A stretch of 64,000 nt of DNA from Cruorifilaria tuberocauda (GCA_013365365.1 JABVXU010000045.1:1-64000); one strand, 5' to 3'. Shown: positions 30,263 to 44,552, counted from the stretch's first letter. Notes: generated by a model from the letters alone, not told the origin. Program-made: numbers and translations.

Positions 30263-33200
30263 AGAAACAAAATATTTAATATTTAATTTAGGAAAAAACA
30301 AAAAGAAAACCAAATAGTGACGGAAGTGTTATCAGGAAGAGCATCTGTTGATCATTACATCAATCTATAATTTTCAACTGTATTCAATCCTGTAAACGTA
30401 CTTTTGCAAATTATTCTAAATTTTTTATTTTGTTCGATGATTCATTAACTGTTGGCATCATTACTCCTCAGGAGAACACGACCGACCAACTGACTGTATC
30501 GTTTGCAGCCTCCCACTGCTTGCTTTTTCTCCACCGGTATATTAAGAATTGAGAAAGAAATTTCATCTTTCATATTTATATCTTTTTTACATTTTCTTGC
30601 TAGATTTAAATAATAGTTTTGTAAGATTAAATTCTCTTTGATTATAATCACAAAAATTCCAGAAATTTTGATTTAAACTTGAAATATTAGAGATGGTAGA
30701 AGAAACGATGAAAACTTATATTAAGTGGTAAATTAATTGTTTTAAATTAATTCTAAAATGGATTTTAATGCCGAACTGATTTAACAGAAACCTTTCTACA
30801 GTAAAACTTATAAACGATTATGTATATATTTAAGATATGAAAGCTGAGACAAGGACATGAACATTACAACATGGCCTATAGTTGAGTTAATGGATGAGCC
30901 AAGCTCGATCGATCTCGAGGAGGGGTACATTCATTCCATTCACTGTTTACATGACGTGAATCATTCGTTATTTCACTCGTTCGTGCGAAAAATGATTACT
31001 TTGTTCCTTCAGGGAAGAGAGGAAGACTCAGCCAGGCTTATTTAGGCTAACCATTGACAAGGGTTTGGCTACTTCGGCTATTTCTTGATATCACAATTGA
31101 CTCATTGTAATAATTCCTCATTGATGACTAAGTAATCAATCCAATCCAAAGTCAATTGTTACTTTATTTCGTATTTAATTTTAAATTTCATTTATGACCG
31201 ATTTATTGATGAAACACTTTTTCGCAATATATAGATTGAATTACTAGTGAGACTCTTTATCAATGAATCTTTTGAAAAATCCATCCTCTTCGTATTCATT
31301 TTGCACTTACAATAAAGAGAACTCTTATTGTCAAAGGTCGATGATTGTTAATAGCTAATACATTTATTCATCGAACAATTTGTAGAATTCTCAATTTCCC
31401 AGTGATTTGAATTTATGTGTGACGTTCAAAAAAATAAAAAATAATATCCGGAATGTTCGAATACTAACACTTTTTGTCTTATAATAAGATTCTGATAGAT
31501 TTCTAATTTCAGTCTAATGAAGATTTTTGAGGAGAATGAGGTAGTAACTATTATCCAATTTACTCTAGAATAAAGCATATCCATTGCGGAACTGCGGAAC
31601 AATCCATCACGTCCATGTTTTATTCATCTTGTAATTACTGTTGCTTTCAACTCAACAGATAAAAGGAATTCGAAATGAAATTAATCTGGTAAGATATTTT
31701 TCAACATATTTAAATACAACAAAAATATTTCATTCTGTAAAGTTTCTGAGCGGAAATATGTCCAATTACTGTTAGCATTTCAAACTTTATTTTTAATTTC
31801 TGAATAATAAATAAATTTCAATTCCCAAGAATCACTCATTCGTTAAATTTTGATAATGTATTTTTGAATAATTGATTTCATTTTCTTTTGTAACCGATCC
31901 TACTAGAAAGTTTATTCCTTTCCATTGTCTCCTTCTTTTTATTTAATAATTCTTTCAACTTCGCAAATTTTACCAGAGTATTTCATATCAATTCAAATAT
32001 TTCAATAAAGTTAAGGGATAATTTTATAGAGGATCATAATATAAATTGAATTATCAATGAGGTCCTTTTATCATTTCAAAGGTTTGATATCGTTTTATGT
32101 GTCAAGTAGTGATAAGATGCCTTGAGTACCTTATCTTAACAGCATAGTTAAAAAAATCTTGCGGCAGGTCTAAATCTTAAAAGATTATTAACCTATCGTT
32201 AGTTAAATTTTTTTTAGATTTCTTTCTTTAAGACTGAAAATACTCGTTTCAAATTAATTTAGATGGAAATTTCCGATCATATATTAACAATTAGATCATT
32301 TTTTTGAACTAATCGATAAGTCTTTGCAAGTTTCGTTTGTTTTATACACTTCAAATAAATATTGTTCAATGTTTCGTACAGTTTGAAAATTTTTTCTCAA
32401 ATAAATTTTCTTTTTTGCTGCTGACATCATCACCAAATCATCATTATCATACCAGCATCACATTTTACGATGTGTGATTGAAAGGAAATAGAAACAGTAA
32501 GTATTGAATGTGGAAGTGTAAACATTTACATAAGTACAAACATATAAACATTCGAAAAAGGCTTCAATCACAGTTTTAATGTTATTCATGAATGAACGGT
32601 GAATGATAGGTCTATCGATCGCTAACAAATCACATATGCACAACGTTTTTATATTTGTTTTGGTTTGCTTTAAGCTTTCTGCAATCAGTCGAGATTTGGC
32701 GGTTATGTCGAGAGTGCAGTTAGTTATCTTTTCTTCGTTCTTTCATAATTATTATTGAGTTTTTTTGAAATTACTTTTGAAGATTAATGATTCATTCCTA
32801 TATTTTTCATTGGGAGATTTCGATTTGGAATTATTTTAACAATAATAGAGAAAGGCATATTTTAGTCTAACATAATATATTTCAGTCCATTGATTTTTTG
32901 TTGAAGAAAATAGATTGGAATTTTTTAATAGTCTGAGTTACATTTTTTATTTCAATTACCAAATGATCGATTATTTCTTCCTTCATGATAAAGTTTAAAA
33001 GAGAAAGAGTTAGTAATATCATACCTTATCAAATAATGCTTGATATGATAATGTTCGTATGGAGCAATAGAGAACTGTGAAAGTCTGTTTTAAAGATTGG
33101 AATTGATTTCTATGTTGATTTTAAATGTTATTAGTAGTTTTATCATTGAATGTTGTTGGTCTTCGTTCGTATTGAATTAGATTAAATTTCGTACTGTTTT

Positions 33201-34279
33201 GTTGGATGATGAATAGTGTGATAGTTACGTATCTTTCAGTTTCTGTCCATTTTTATCTATTTATTGGTTTTGTTAAATTATTAAATGTGAATCAGTAATG
33301 GATCATTGCCGGCTACATGGATAATCGAAATGTGGTTTGTCCCTATCATCTTCACCGTCCTGCTGGCTAAACCGCTCCAGAGGGCACAACTGCTTGTTAC
33401 AGATGGTATTCCGGAAAAACTGAAAGCTGTGGTGATATGCTTGAAACGAAAACTGCGATGGTATAATTGTTGCATTTCCTTCTTTATCCAAAATCCATTT
33501 CTCCAATACCTTTTGAAACTTTATTGCGGAATATTTATCTGACATGGAGCATAATGGAAAACTAGGTATTTCTGATATCTTTAATAGTCAGATCTTTATC
33601 TGATTCGAAATCTTTTGAAGCTACATTATATGATTTTATCATCAGAAAGTAATTGAACAGAACTTGTCGGGATCTTTTTTTTTAAATAAAAACATCCATC
33701 CGTAATTGAGTCAAATGGATGGTTTGTCGGGCCTAATATCATGATTCACAAATGTTTCGATTTTTGGAACAGAAATATACTCGAAGGATAGTAAAACCAT
33801 ATTGTTTGGGTTTTTTACAAAAGCTTACAGTTACTAAGATACCCGATGGATTTACGGAAGAAAAACAAAGAAAGGAAAGAAATATATCCTACCATTACAC
33901 GTTACTTTTTCCATGAAGCATCAAAAATCGAAAGATTTCATTGCTCATGTTGCAAGAAATAAAAATGAAATTCGTTATTCATCCATTTTTCCTGAAATAA
34001 TTATGATTATTATAAATTATTGTTATTATTACTGTTATTAGCATTACGACAGAATAGATCATTCGTTAGGTTTAAATAAATCCTCAAATCAAGAACTCGA
34101 ACTCTCGAATAATCGTGCCATCTAAAATTCTAATGTCTTGCCATTTTCATCCCAATTCTATCATTTTAAATGATTTCAGTCTTAAAATAAGTCTTCCATT
34201 TTCTGTGATATCTGTTTACTTAGCTGCCTGAAAAAAAAAATCATAGTTTCTATGTGGTCGTTCTATACGTCGTACACAA

Positions 34280-34297
34280 ATACAAACAAACAAACAA

Positions 34298-34330
<33 letters not shown>

Positions 34331-34349
34331 CACACATATATATATATAA
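34280..34349. repeat. compound microsatellite (ACAA)n-(CA)n-(TA)n
   Basis: A short CAAA/ACAA run passes into about 18 CA dinucleotides with one G interruption, then about six TA dinucleotides. It sits some 420 bp before the dlk-1 start codon. Confidence 0.92.
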
Positions 34350-34764
34350 ATTATATCAAGCATTAGATTTTTGGGATTTATTCTTTGGTCATTGAACTTG
34401 TTGAATTTGAAAAAAGAACGTTATTGCATTTTCATGATGGCAACATTCAATATTCCGATTAGAATCATCGTTAAAACTGCTTAGACATGGTTTTCAGGTT
34501 GGTAAAATCATAATTGAAATCGTGATTTGAGAAGCAACTTTAAAGGAAAAAAATTATTCATCATCTCTTTTCAAGCAATCGTTTTATATTCATTCTCATT
34601 TCCGCTACATCACAACTTTTTTGCTAATTTTCCAATTTCAAAATTCTATCTTCACAGTCTTGTTTCAGAAACAATCATTCTTTTAAAATGCAATAAGAAT
34701 TTCATTGGAAAAAGATGAAAGATTATAAAAAATTAGTTGAACATTTCAGCAGTAAAAGGTAAAT

Positions 34765-37700
34765 ATGAGTTACTTTAATTTCATTCCTTTCTTAAGCAAT
34801 TTTAAGCATGATTATCTACTCCATAAATCGAATTTTAGTACAACAAAGAAAGGTATGAAAAGTTCGTCAGATGTTCCGCAGTTAAAAGATCAGAGCAATT
34901 CCAGTCTACTTCAAGAGAAGAATGCATCTCGCTATCACCAATCAGGAGCTGATATCAGCGCGCATACTTCAGATGGCACCATTTCTGCCTTAATCATACG
35001 TTCTACCGCTCATGGTTGGTCCATTCCGCTTTCTTTCTTCTAATTTTAATTCTATTTGAATTACTATCCATTCTAATTTCTTGTAATAATAATTTTAAGA
35101 ATTTATATTAAATTGAAATTATTAGTTTGGAGAAAAAGAGAAGAGAATTATTTACTTGAAAACTTCAAAAATTCATGATTGCTAGCAGCGGAATGTGAAA
35201 ATTGTTAGTTTTATCAAAAACATTTCAGTTAATTACAAAACTTTCTGTAAACTAATGGAATATTGTTTAATTTATCATCATAATTCACTATAAATTCATA
35301 CATTATGGAAGGTAAACGTGAATGACAATGGCCGGATCGATTCTGCTACTTTATGGGAAAAGTGTCGGAGAGAGAAACCGAGCGGAGAACCTGTTTGGAA
35401 CAATAAAAATTGATGCTTCAAAGTGAAAAATAAATCGTTTAGGTGAACAAAGATCAATGAGGAGGACAGGTTGACAGGTCGACGGACTGTGACAGTCTCT
35501 CTTCCTCGTACCGCCCACGGGACAGGTAGTCCTGCCGGGGAGTGCTGCCAACTCATCACTTTTTTACCTGTGCTTTATCATTTCCTCCCTCTCATCACTA
35601 TCTAATATTTTGTTTCACATAATTCACTATAAAGTGCAAAGTTGATTTGGATCATAACTTTGTTGGACGAATATAACTATAAAAATATTAATTGAAAATA
35701 CCGAACACTGATAAGATTATCAGATCAATGATTGCAGCATTTCTTAGCTTACAGCTAAGAAAATAATACAGCGGTTAAAAAATTAATTCAATAAGTTCAG
35801 TAAAATCAGATGCTTCATAATAATGATAATGATGGTAATAATGAAAGGATGGAGGAAAGATAGAAGAGAATTCTCCATAAAGTCCTTTTCTCATACATTA
35901 CAAATTACAAACTAATTCAAACTTTTTGTTACCAATGATCATCTATTCAGTGCTTTTTTTTCATTATAAAGTTTTGCATTTGTTATTTTTAATTGTTTTG
36001 CAAGTTGCTTTAATTTCAAATTTCCATATAGCAAACTTAATTTTTTCTTCAGTTATTCGTTCCTATTTTCTGATCATTTAGTTTTTATTGTCAATCTTCC
36101 TTCACTGATTGTTTGCTATAAAATCTGTGATAATTTTTTAAATCTGTAGAAACTTTTTGGTTCCTATTATTATTACTAATAACTGGATATATTTTTTTTA
36201 CAGGCTATGAAACAATGATTGTAAAATCGGAATTAGCTCGGATGATGTCTGATGAAAATTATACAGGTTGTAAAATGGATGTAGGACAGAGTGCACCATC
36301 AACATCATTTCCAATACGAGCTATTGCTGATAGCGTTGTTAATTGCGGTAAGTTAGATTTTATTTGTCAATCACGCCGATACTTCTAGTTATATTTCTAG
36401 AAGATATTATTCTAAAAAGGCGCATTCGGCATCCAAATCTCTAATTTCCAATATCACTCTTTGTTTTCATTATCATTCGCTGTGCTAAATAATGTAAGCA
36501 TGTTATCATCAATTGAAAGTATCATTTAAATAGCAAATAAAGTTTTGAATATCGCATATTGCAGTTAATTCCTTATCATATAAAATTATTTTCATATGAC
36601 TGAATTCAAGAAAAAAATAGAAATTGAAATTCTCAGAAATATCAGCGAACAACACAGTGACATCAGCGCTTGATATGGTACCATCTGGAATTAGCAACAA
36701 TTTCCAGAATTTACCATCCAATAATATATCTACTGTCGACAGTTTTTACAGAGGACTCTTCTCCTGTTTTAAACCAATGTGGACCTATCTCGGACGATCA
36801 GTCGAATCACTGCAAGCATTCCATAATCTTTCATCAGTTCCCTTTTCCTCATTTTCCTGAAATATTATTTTCGAAGATATTCTACTTGATATTATAGTGT
36901 AATTCTCGTTATTTCATTTTATTATGTATAATTTGTTTTTTCATTCAATAGATAATAATAATGCTAGTATGAATTATTCTTTGGTGGCTTTAGATCAATT
37001 GGAATGACTAGGTCAACCACAACTTCTTCGGACAACAATTGGGAAATACCGTTTGAAACAATTACTCATTTGGAATGGCTCGGTTCAGGATCTCAGGGAG
37101 CTGTATTTAGTGGTCAATTAAATGATCGTTTAGTTGCTGTGAAAAAAGTGAAAGATAAATCAGAAACGGAAATCAAACATTTGCAGCATCTCAATCATGA
37201 AAATCTCATCAAATTCATGTAAATTCCATTCATTCCACTATAATTTTCCTTTTCAATAAATAACTTAAGTTATTTTTCATCAAGAGACCAACTGATGACT
37301 TATTTTATTCATCCTTGAGAACTTTTCAAACTTGCCTCCTGGAATTCGGTCTAATCTCTCACAATTAAAAAGGTTTAAATGGAAAATTCAGCACGTAATT
37401 TGATGGTTGGATCAGTAAACTTGATGACATATATAATTTTATTATCTGAAAATTCATAAAAATTCACATTACTTCACTATACTTGAAGTGACACCGCCAA
37501 GTGATAAATAAAAAGTTAATCTTGAACATTAAGAAAGAAAGGACAAAGTAATGACGACGGATTTCAGATGGCGATTTATTATTTTATTTTCAGAGGCGTT
37601 TGTACACAGTCACCGTGTTTTTGTATAGTAATGGAATATTGTGGTAAGGGACAACTTTATGAAGTAATTTGTAGTGGTCATCACATTGCAAAAGATACAT

Positions 37701-40700
37701 TTGGTGAATGGGCTTGTCAAATTGCTGATGGAATGAACTATTTGCATCAGAAACGTATCATACATCGTGATCTCAAATCACCTAAGTAGGCTTGGCTTAT
37801 TCATGGATAAAGATCAGTTATATTTTTGAAGTTCAATTTTTAGATTTATTGTTGCTGTTGAGAATTAGAATAGATTATCTTGTAGTACAATAAATAACAA
37901 CAAATACTATCTTATTTGATGTAATTAAGCTAAAAAAATTCTGTTTAAATGAGAAGATTTGATGATTTCATTTGCAGCATTTTGGTTGATAACAATGATG
38001 TATTGAAAATTTGTGATTTTGGTACATCACATCAATGGGACAAGGAAAAAAGTACAGTGATGTCATTCTGTGGCACTGCTGCTTGGATGGCGCCTGAAAT
38101 TATTAAGAAAGAACCATGCTCTGAAAAAGTACTGTACTTTAAAAATGTTCAATTTCGATTCTTGAATTTAAATTTATTTGAAATTTTAACAAATTCAATA
38201 GCGACAATTCACTATTATTTTTTCTAAAATCCTAGCGATTTCTGCATCTATCATTGACTGAGTCTGGATTCTAAGCATTCAAGAATAAAAAACAGGTCGA
38301 TATTTGGAGCTTTGGTGTTGTACTATGGGAGTTGCTGACACAAGAAATTCCATACAAAGATGTCGATTCGATGGCAATCATTTGGGGTGTTGGATCAAAG
38401 TAAGCCTTTTGAGTAGTTTTTCGATGAATTGCTTCCCAGACTTAATATTTCAATATTTTATATAAATCGAAATCTTGTTTCAGTAATTTGAGCCTACCAA
38501 TACCGGATACCGCCCCCGAAGGACTGAAATTGTTACTGAGACAGTGCTGGAGTATCAAACCACAGAATCGACCTTCTTTCTCACAAATTTTAAAGCATAT
38601 CGCGGTTTTCAAGGTAATACTTGAGCTGCTCTTTAGAAAAAGCAAATCATTAAAGTCAAAGGTCGGTGATGAGAAAAGGAGAGCAGGAAAGAAGTTTGTT
38701 TTTGAGCTCTGCTAACTAAAACATAGTGAGAAAAAAGTCTAAAGCAACCTTAAAAAACTGCAAAAACCACAAAACATTTGCTGAAACCATAATATTTTGA
38801 CTTGAAAAAATTTGTCAAAAATTCGAACTCTCGCTCAAAAGCATTTTTAAACTTCAATAAAACTTTGATTTCAGTCTGAAATTGCAAATATTTGCGACGA
38901 ACAATGGTTGGAAAAAAAGGCAGGCTGGAAAGCATATGTTATTGAATACATGAAAGGGATTCGACAGGGGAAACCGATGGCGCAAAAGAATGATGCACTT
39001 AACGGTGAAACGTTATCCTTTTTTACGAATTGAATCAACGAGTAGGGTCAAGTGACATTTTCTGTTTTTACGCTTTCGGGGAAGTGAATCCTAGAAGAAA
39101 TTTAGAAATTTTACAAATAATTCAACAATTTTTTCTATGGAAATGCATTTTTTTACTGATCGTTTTCTTTCTTTCAGGTTTTGAATCATTTCCCAATTCA
39201 CCCTATTTTCGATTTTTACAACTTTATTTACTTTCATATTTTTAAAACTGAAAATCGTTAAGGGAAAAAATTTCGTTATTAGAACTGAATATTTTCAGAA
39301 CGGGAATTACTTCGAATGAGACGTGAAGAATTAAAACATGCACAAGATATTCGGGAAATGTACGAAGATAAGTTAAGACGAGCAAGTAAAATTTATTCAA
39401 AATTGGAGCAGTGTCTGGACGACTTAGCAGCACGTGAACGGGTATACTATTTATTTTTTTTTCAGATTTTGTTCGATTTTATTCCAAAACTACCTTGCGA
39501 ATCAGAACTTCATTATCTTTATTATTAGTTACTAATTGCTATTGTTGTTACTCCTTCTAGGAACTATTTGAACGTGAACGATATATAAGCGAACGAGAAA
39601 AATATGCTTATAATATGCGTATCAAAACTAATATTTTTCTGCCAAAAGGTGCGTCGAAAAACCTTAAAAATACAAACGTGCGTGCGCGACGTGAATCAAG
39701 TGATATGACAAAACAAAAGTATGCTAACTGCATCTTTGTTCATCAAATTAGTTCCAATCAGTGTTAATAATTTTCCGAGTGATCATTCACTTATTTGCTT
39801 CTTATTCTTGTCTAATTTTGGAATTATAGCAGTCATTAATGAGCTATTAAATTTAACTAATCAGAGTAGTCATTTAACCGAAATCAATAGCTTTTCAAAT
39901 TTAATTTTTGTCGAAAGTTTTTTTAAACTTCAGCATTAATGCTTCTGATTCAATCCAAGGCTTATCATATGAAGAACAAGAGGAAATGTCTTCATCGGAA
40001 GACGAATGTCGCTCCGAGTATGTACATCGCAATTCATCAACGAGGTGTTCTGTCGGTAGTATAGCGTAAGTTCATTGTTATTTTATCTTACTGATATCAT
40101 AAAGTGCACGTCACTATCATATTTAAAATGCTAAAATTATGGAATCTACAAATATCTGATACTTGATTAAATCGAAATAAGTAATTAAATGAAATCCGGT
40201 AAACTGTATGCCGCTAAAATTTTGCATCATGATATTCTGCATAGAAAAATATACTTTGGGATAAACAATTTCTAAATATTGCAAAAATTTTTAAACTGAT
40301 AATAATTTAGAACAAGTGGAGTTTTTCCATCGTCTCAATCACTGGTATTTAGTCGACAAAGTTCCGGTCGAAGTTCATTAGGATATAATCGGAAATCAAG
40401 TAAAACTTCACCTAGACGAGTGCTAACTTCAAATTCAGGTACGAATTGGAAACTAGAATATGACTTACTTTAATTTCATATTAAATTTCCTAGTAGAATA
40501 CAATCCGGTGTGAAGTATTGAAATATTGAATGCAAGTCGTTGCAGAACGTAATTTCTCACGAGATTCATCCACCCGACCATCCAACTATTTTCATAACAA
40601 TCAATCTGAACTTGCTCGTGGATCTTCAGCTCGAAATTCCGGTGTTTCCGAAGCTTCCTGTGACTCCGGTTTCCATAATTTATATGATGTTGATCTTGCA

Positions 40701-43225
40701 TCTGGAACTTCAACAAACGCATTGCTGTATGAATGTAGTTTTTGTGGACAACCGGTGAATATTTGGAAATTTTTGATTAACTAAGAATTATGATATTTAA
40801 ATATGGCTAAAAAGCAATGAAATGCTTTGAAAAATTGCTAAATTTAGCAAGAACTATCCTCTAACATCTTCTCTAACATTTTGTTTCCAGATTACCCCAA
40901 CGAATTTTTATCGAAATGTGGAAGGACGTTGGTCAGATGGGCATTTAACATCACGCAGAAGAAAAAATAGGAAGAATGCGACAAGTTCACATCGAGATTC
41001 ACTGCAACGGATAACTCCTAGTAAGTAGATCGTAGACCACTGGAGAATAATCTTCGGAAGATTCAGAAGATTTTACAAGCTATGTGAACTTTTTATTTTT
41101 ATTGCACTTTTTTTCCTATTTTTTCTTTTTTTTGAAAAAAACTAATCAGTCAAACAGAAAATATGATGGTTAGAAATAATTTTTTACATCAAAAAGATTA
41201 AATTAGTTCTCAAATTTATACAGCTGAACCAATTGATTTCATTTCTTATCTTCACCTTCAAAATTTCCTCCGTCGTTTTCAGTATCTGCAAAAGAGAAAC
41301 GTTTATCACATACACGATCAAGTCAATCATTGGCTGAATTCACGTTAGTCAGTGATGGAGGAACAAAAAAGACTTCATCGTGTGAAATAACTGATAATTT
41401 ATCTGTTAATTTACAAAATAAATTTGTTAGGTATGGGATTTCTTGTTGTCGAAAAACGATTTCTTAAAATAAACTTCTTACTTTGAATATTTTCGGCAGT
41501 GGCTGTAGAATTTTATCAAGGAAATGAAATGTAAACATTTGAAAGAACAAGGACTTTTCAATAATCTTTGTTAGAAATGGAATTTGAGGTGAGCAAAAAT
41601 GGTTGGGTATTAGATAAAATAGCTCAGATTTTTAATTTAAATTTCTGTCTTCCATATGATATTCATACTCTTCTTTCCCAGCTGTTCGACCATAAAAAAA
41701 TCACAAGAAGCGGAAATATCTGTGGATGAAGAATGCAACATGACTGTACGTTTAATTATTTTTGTTCTGATAAATCTGAAGAAAAATGCATCACCCTCCT
41801 ATATTGTTTTCAGATGACACCATCAACAAGTTATCAGGAGTTCGTAAAAGAGGAACATTCCTTGATATCATCAAATAAGCAGTCGATTGTACGTGATAAC
41901 GAGAAGACAAAAGAAGCTTTTGATGCTTCGGCAGAAGAAAGTTCTGAAGAGTTAGATGAAAAAAATGGGTGAATTCTTCATTACAATATAAATTATTCAC
42001 GGAATGAAATGTAAGTGAAGATTTATTACACTCTTGCTTTTAGGAATATTTTGGATCCGTCAGTAGATTCTTGTCCCTCTTATGCAGTTTATCGGAAATT
42101 TAAAAATCCGCAGAGCACGGATGATAGTGAAAGGTCAGCCTGTTATTTTTTAAAAATCTTTTTAGAATCAGTGAAATTCATCCATGTCAAATTGGCTGAG
42201 TGAGATAAATTGATGACTAATCTTCGAATATTTTTTGAAGTATCTCATCTATAACGTTCATTAAATAAGTAAGCTTAACTGATGATTCCAAGAATTCACG
42301 CGCATCACACGTAGAAAATTCACTAGACGATAGTTGACTAACAAAATTGTGTCACCAAATCTCTATCCAAAATCTGTATTTTCCTAGTCAAAGTTTACTC
42401 TTAGTGAGACCCGAAAAAGAATATTGAATGGTCTAACGACATGAATAATTTGACCTACTCTCAGTCTGCCACATAACAACCATCCACGACATTACTTCTA
42501 ACCAATTTAAAATATTATGTGTTCATTGATAAGCTAGCCATTTTATTCAGGTCAAGTCGTCTACTGATTACTTCCTCCTCAACAATGGAATCATCATTGG
42601 AACGAAGTTTAGAAATGGCTGCCATACATTCCGATGGTCTTTCTGACAAAGAACGACAAGTTCGCGCTGTTAAGAATACAATTCGAACGCATCGTCGGAC
42701 AGCAAGTGTAAGCTCAATTCAGTTGATAAATCTCTTTCTTGAACAATCAAACATTCTAAATAAAGCTAAATGACATTTCCTACTTCCATTACTAGTAGTT
42801 GGATTGGATCATTTACAGGTGTAAAGAGAGAATAAACTACCCGGAAAGAGAGGTTATTGGATTTTTCAAAATGTTCACTATTCATTCATTAAGTTACTAT
42901 TTATTCTAGTGATTGATTTTTTTATTATAGTGGTTTTATTGTTATTATAGTGATATAGTTTTTATTATAGTGATTTAAAGACAAGTAGAAACTCACGGAG
43001 ATGTCTTTTTAATTAAATTCAATTATTTCTGTTGCCTGTGCATTTCCGGCATAGATTCCATTTCGAGACAGATATATTTGAACAATATTTAAACAGGAGT
43101 CTCAACCAATAAATTTTCAAGACTAATATTCTCAAAATACCTACTTCCAGACTCCGTTATCCATACCGTCTGCAGTTTGTGAAACAAGTTCAGAAAGTGA
43201 TGCGGAAGAAGTTATACACTGCTAG
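34765..43225 (+). CDS. dlk-1: dual-leucine-zipper MAP3 kinase DLK-1 (MAP3K12/13 family)
   Basis: Ser/Thr kinase at the top of the DLK-1/p38 pathway for synapse formation and axon regeneration. Exons: 34765-35014, 36204-36347, 36637-36800, 36968-37218, 37594-37785, 37978-38128, 38296-38399, 38484-38613, 38875-39004, 39299-39441, 39561-39718, 39934-40065, 40311-40438, 40546-40754, 40891-41020, 41283-41430, 41682-41745, 41814-41968, 42044-42133, 42551-42707, 43151-43225; they sum to 1034 residues in frame. Before the kinase is the family signature [14 protein letters not shown]. The kinase shows [29 protein letters not shown] and APE. Leucine-zipper/coiled-coil segments follow (exons 9-11), then a Ser-rich tail. 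The C-terminus contains SDGLSD (42630-42647), the hexapeptide known to control DLK-1L activation. An acceptor at 34749 lies 15 nt before the ATG. The 36800/36968 joint is the least certain. Confidence 0.93.
35310..35560. other. GC-rich island in first dlk-1 intron
   Basis: A block with markedly higher GC lies inside an otherwise AT-rich intron, with runs such as GGTCGACGGACTGTGACAG and CCGCCCACGGGACAGG. Minus-strand frames of 66 and 87 codons cross it without a recognisable product. A hairpin with a perfect 10-bp stem (35740-35749 with 35753-35762) lies about 180 bp downstream. An internal promoter, enhancer or non-coding RNA is possible; nothing proves transcription. Confidence 0.3.
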
Positions 43226-44552
43226 GTGAAAAAAAGTTGTTGCAAATATGTTTACTGCCTTCTTCAGGCAAGACGTGATCCTCTTTATGCTTCCTCCTTA
43301 TTTTTAATACTGTCAACGATGGTGCTCATATTTTGATAGCCATTTTGTATACCAATTCAAGGAAACCAATGAAATTCAAGAAACTAATGTATACCTGCTT
43401 GTTATAATGTCATAAGATTATCTGGAAATTTCAACCTGCATATAAGGACCTTATTACCAATTTACATACCTTAATAAGATAATTTAAGTAAAAGTGGACT
43501 TAAAAACAATTCGGCATCAAAATTCTTAGCATCATTCCATATTTATTCTTAAACTTACAACTTCCGTATACAATGGTTGCGATAAAATTTATCACTTATA
43601 AAGATCAAAAAATCTAGGAAACACGAGAAGCATAAGGAAATGGTTATGCATATATCCCATATCGAACCTTAAACGCACGAATAATTGTTGCCCTTACCAA
43701 CTGGATGGTCAGCTCGAATATATAAAAAAGGCTTAACATTGCAGAAACATTGTTTCTCTCCCCTCTCTAATGTTTCACCAGTTTTTTACTAATAGAGATA
43801 CTATGATGAAATTTCATTCTTTGATAAAAAACAGAAAAGTGGGATGATGCAAGCTCCAGAGAACGATAAAAACATCTGACCACAACAAAGGCCCTATAGA
43901 TACATGAAGGCAAAAGTGGGATAAATCAACTGCAAAAATTGCTCTATTAGTTAAAGCAACATTTTTCAAATAGCAAACCTGTCCAAACAGTGAAAATATT
44001 TGTAAATCTTTAAAGTTTTGAAAATCAAATCTGAAAAATCCAAACATAACACTGACCATTAAAGAATTACATACTTCGTTCAGTTATGGAAACTCTGATT
44101 TATTCAATATTTGGAACAAAAGACAGCTAAAATTGATAAGATGATATTCAAAAAGCTAATTTTAAAATTATTCACTTTATCCCACTAGTTATGATCGGAT
44201 GAACTGAGAGAAAGTAATATGCAAGCAAAGCAATTAGTAAACTTCCAGTAGTAATAAAAAATAAGGATGTATAAGTGATATTTTCTAATGAAGTAATAGA
44301 AACTTAGAAAGTTCCAACAAATGAACCTGTCAGAACTATTCAAGATGAGATTCATCTGCCACAATCCTCGCACTTCGTTTTTCACATTTCAGTTGTTAAT
44401 ATAAAAATTAAAAAATAGTTACAAATAGAGAACAAAATAAGACTCAAATATATTAAAACAGAACCAGAGAATTATGAAAAATCAAAACAAGAATAACACA
44501 GAACTATCATTTAACGTTGAAACAAAATTTCAGACATGCGAATACCACTGAT
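43226..44552. other. intergenic region between convergent genes
   Basis: Lies between the stop codons of dlk-1 (plus) and the FLYWCH gene (minus), so both 3'UTRs must fall here. AT-rich; minus-strand frames at 43814-44059 and 44185-44385 have no recognisable content. Confidence 0.6.

Larger units (their letters stand above)
29233..34764. other. intergenic region between DMAC2L-like gene and dlk-1
   Basis: No gene is supported. Two GC-richer blocks stand out: 30845-31045 (62-codon plus-strand frame) and 33300-33545 (overlapping 78- and 80-codon frames on opposite strands). Neither has a recognisable motif or splice partners. They may be regulatory elements of dlk-1, 5'UTR exons or small unrecognised genes. 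Also here are the palindrome at 30221-30262 and the compound microsatellite before 34350. Confidence 0.45.
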
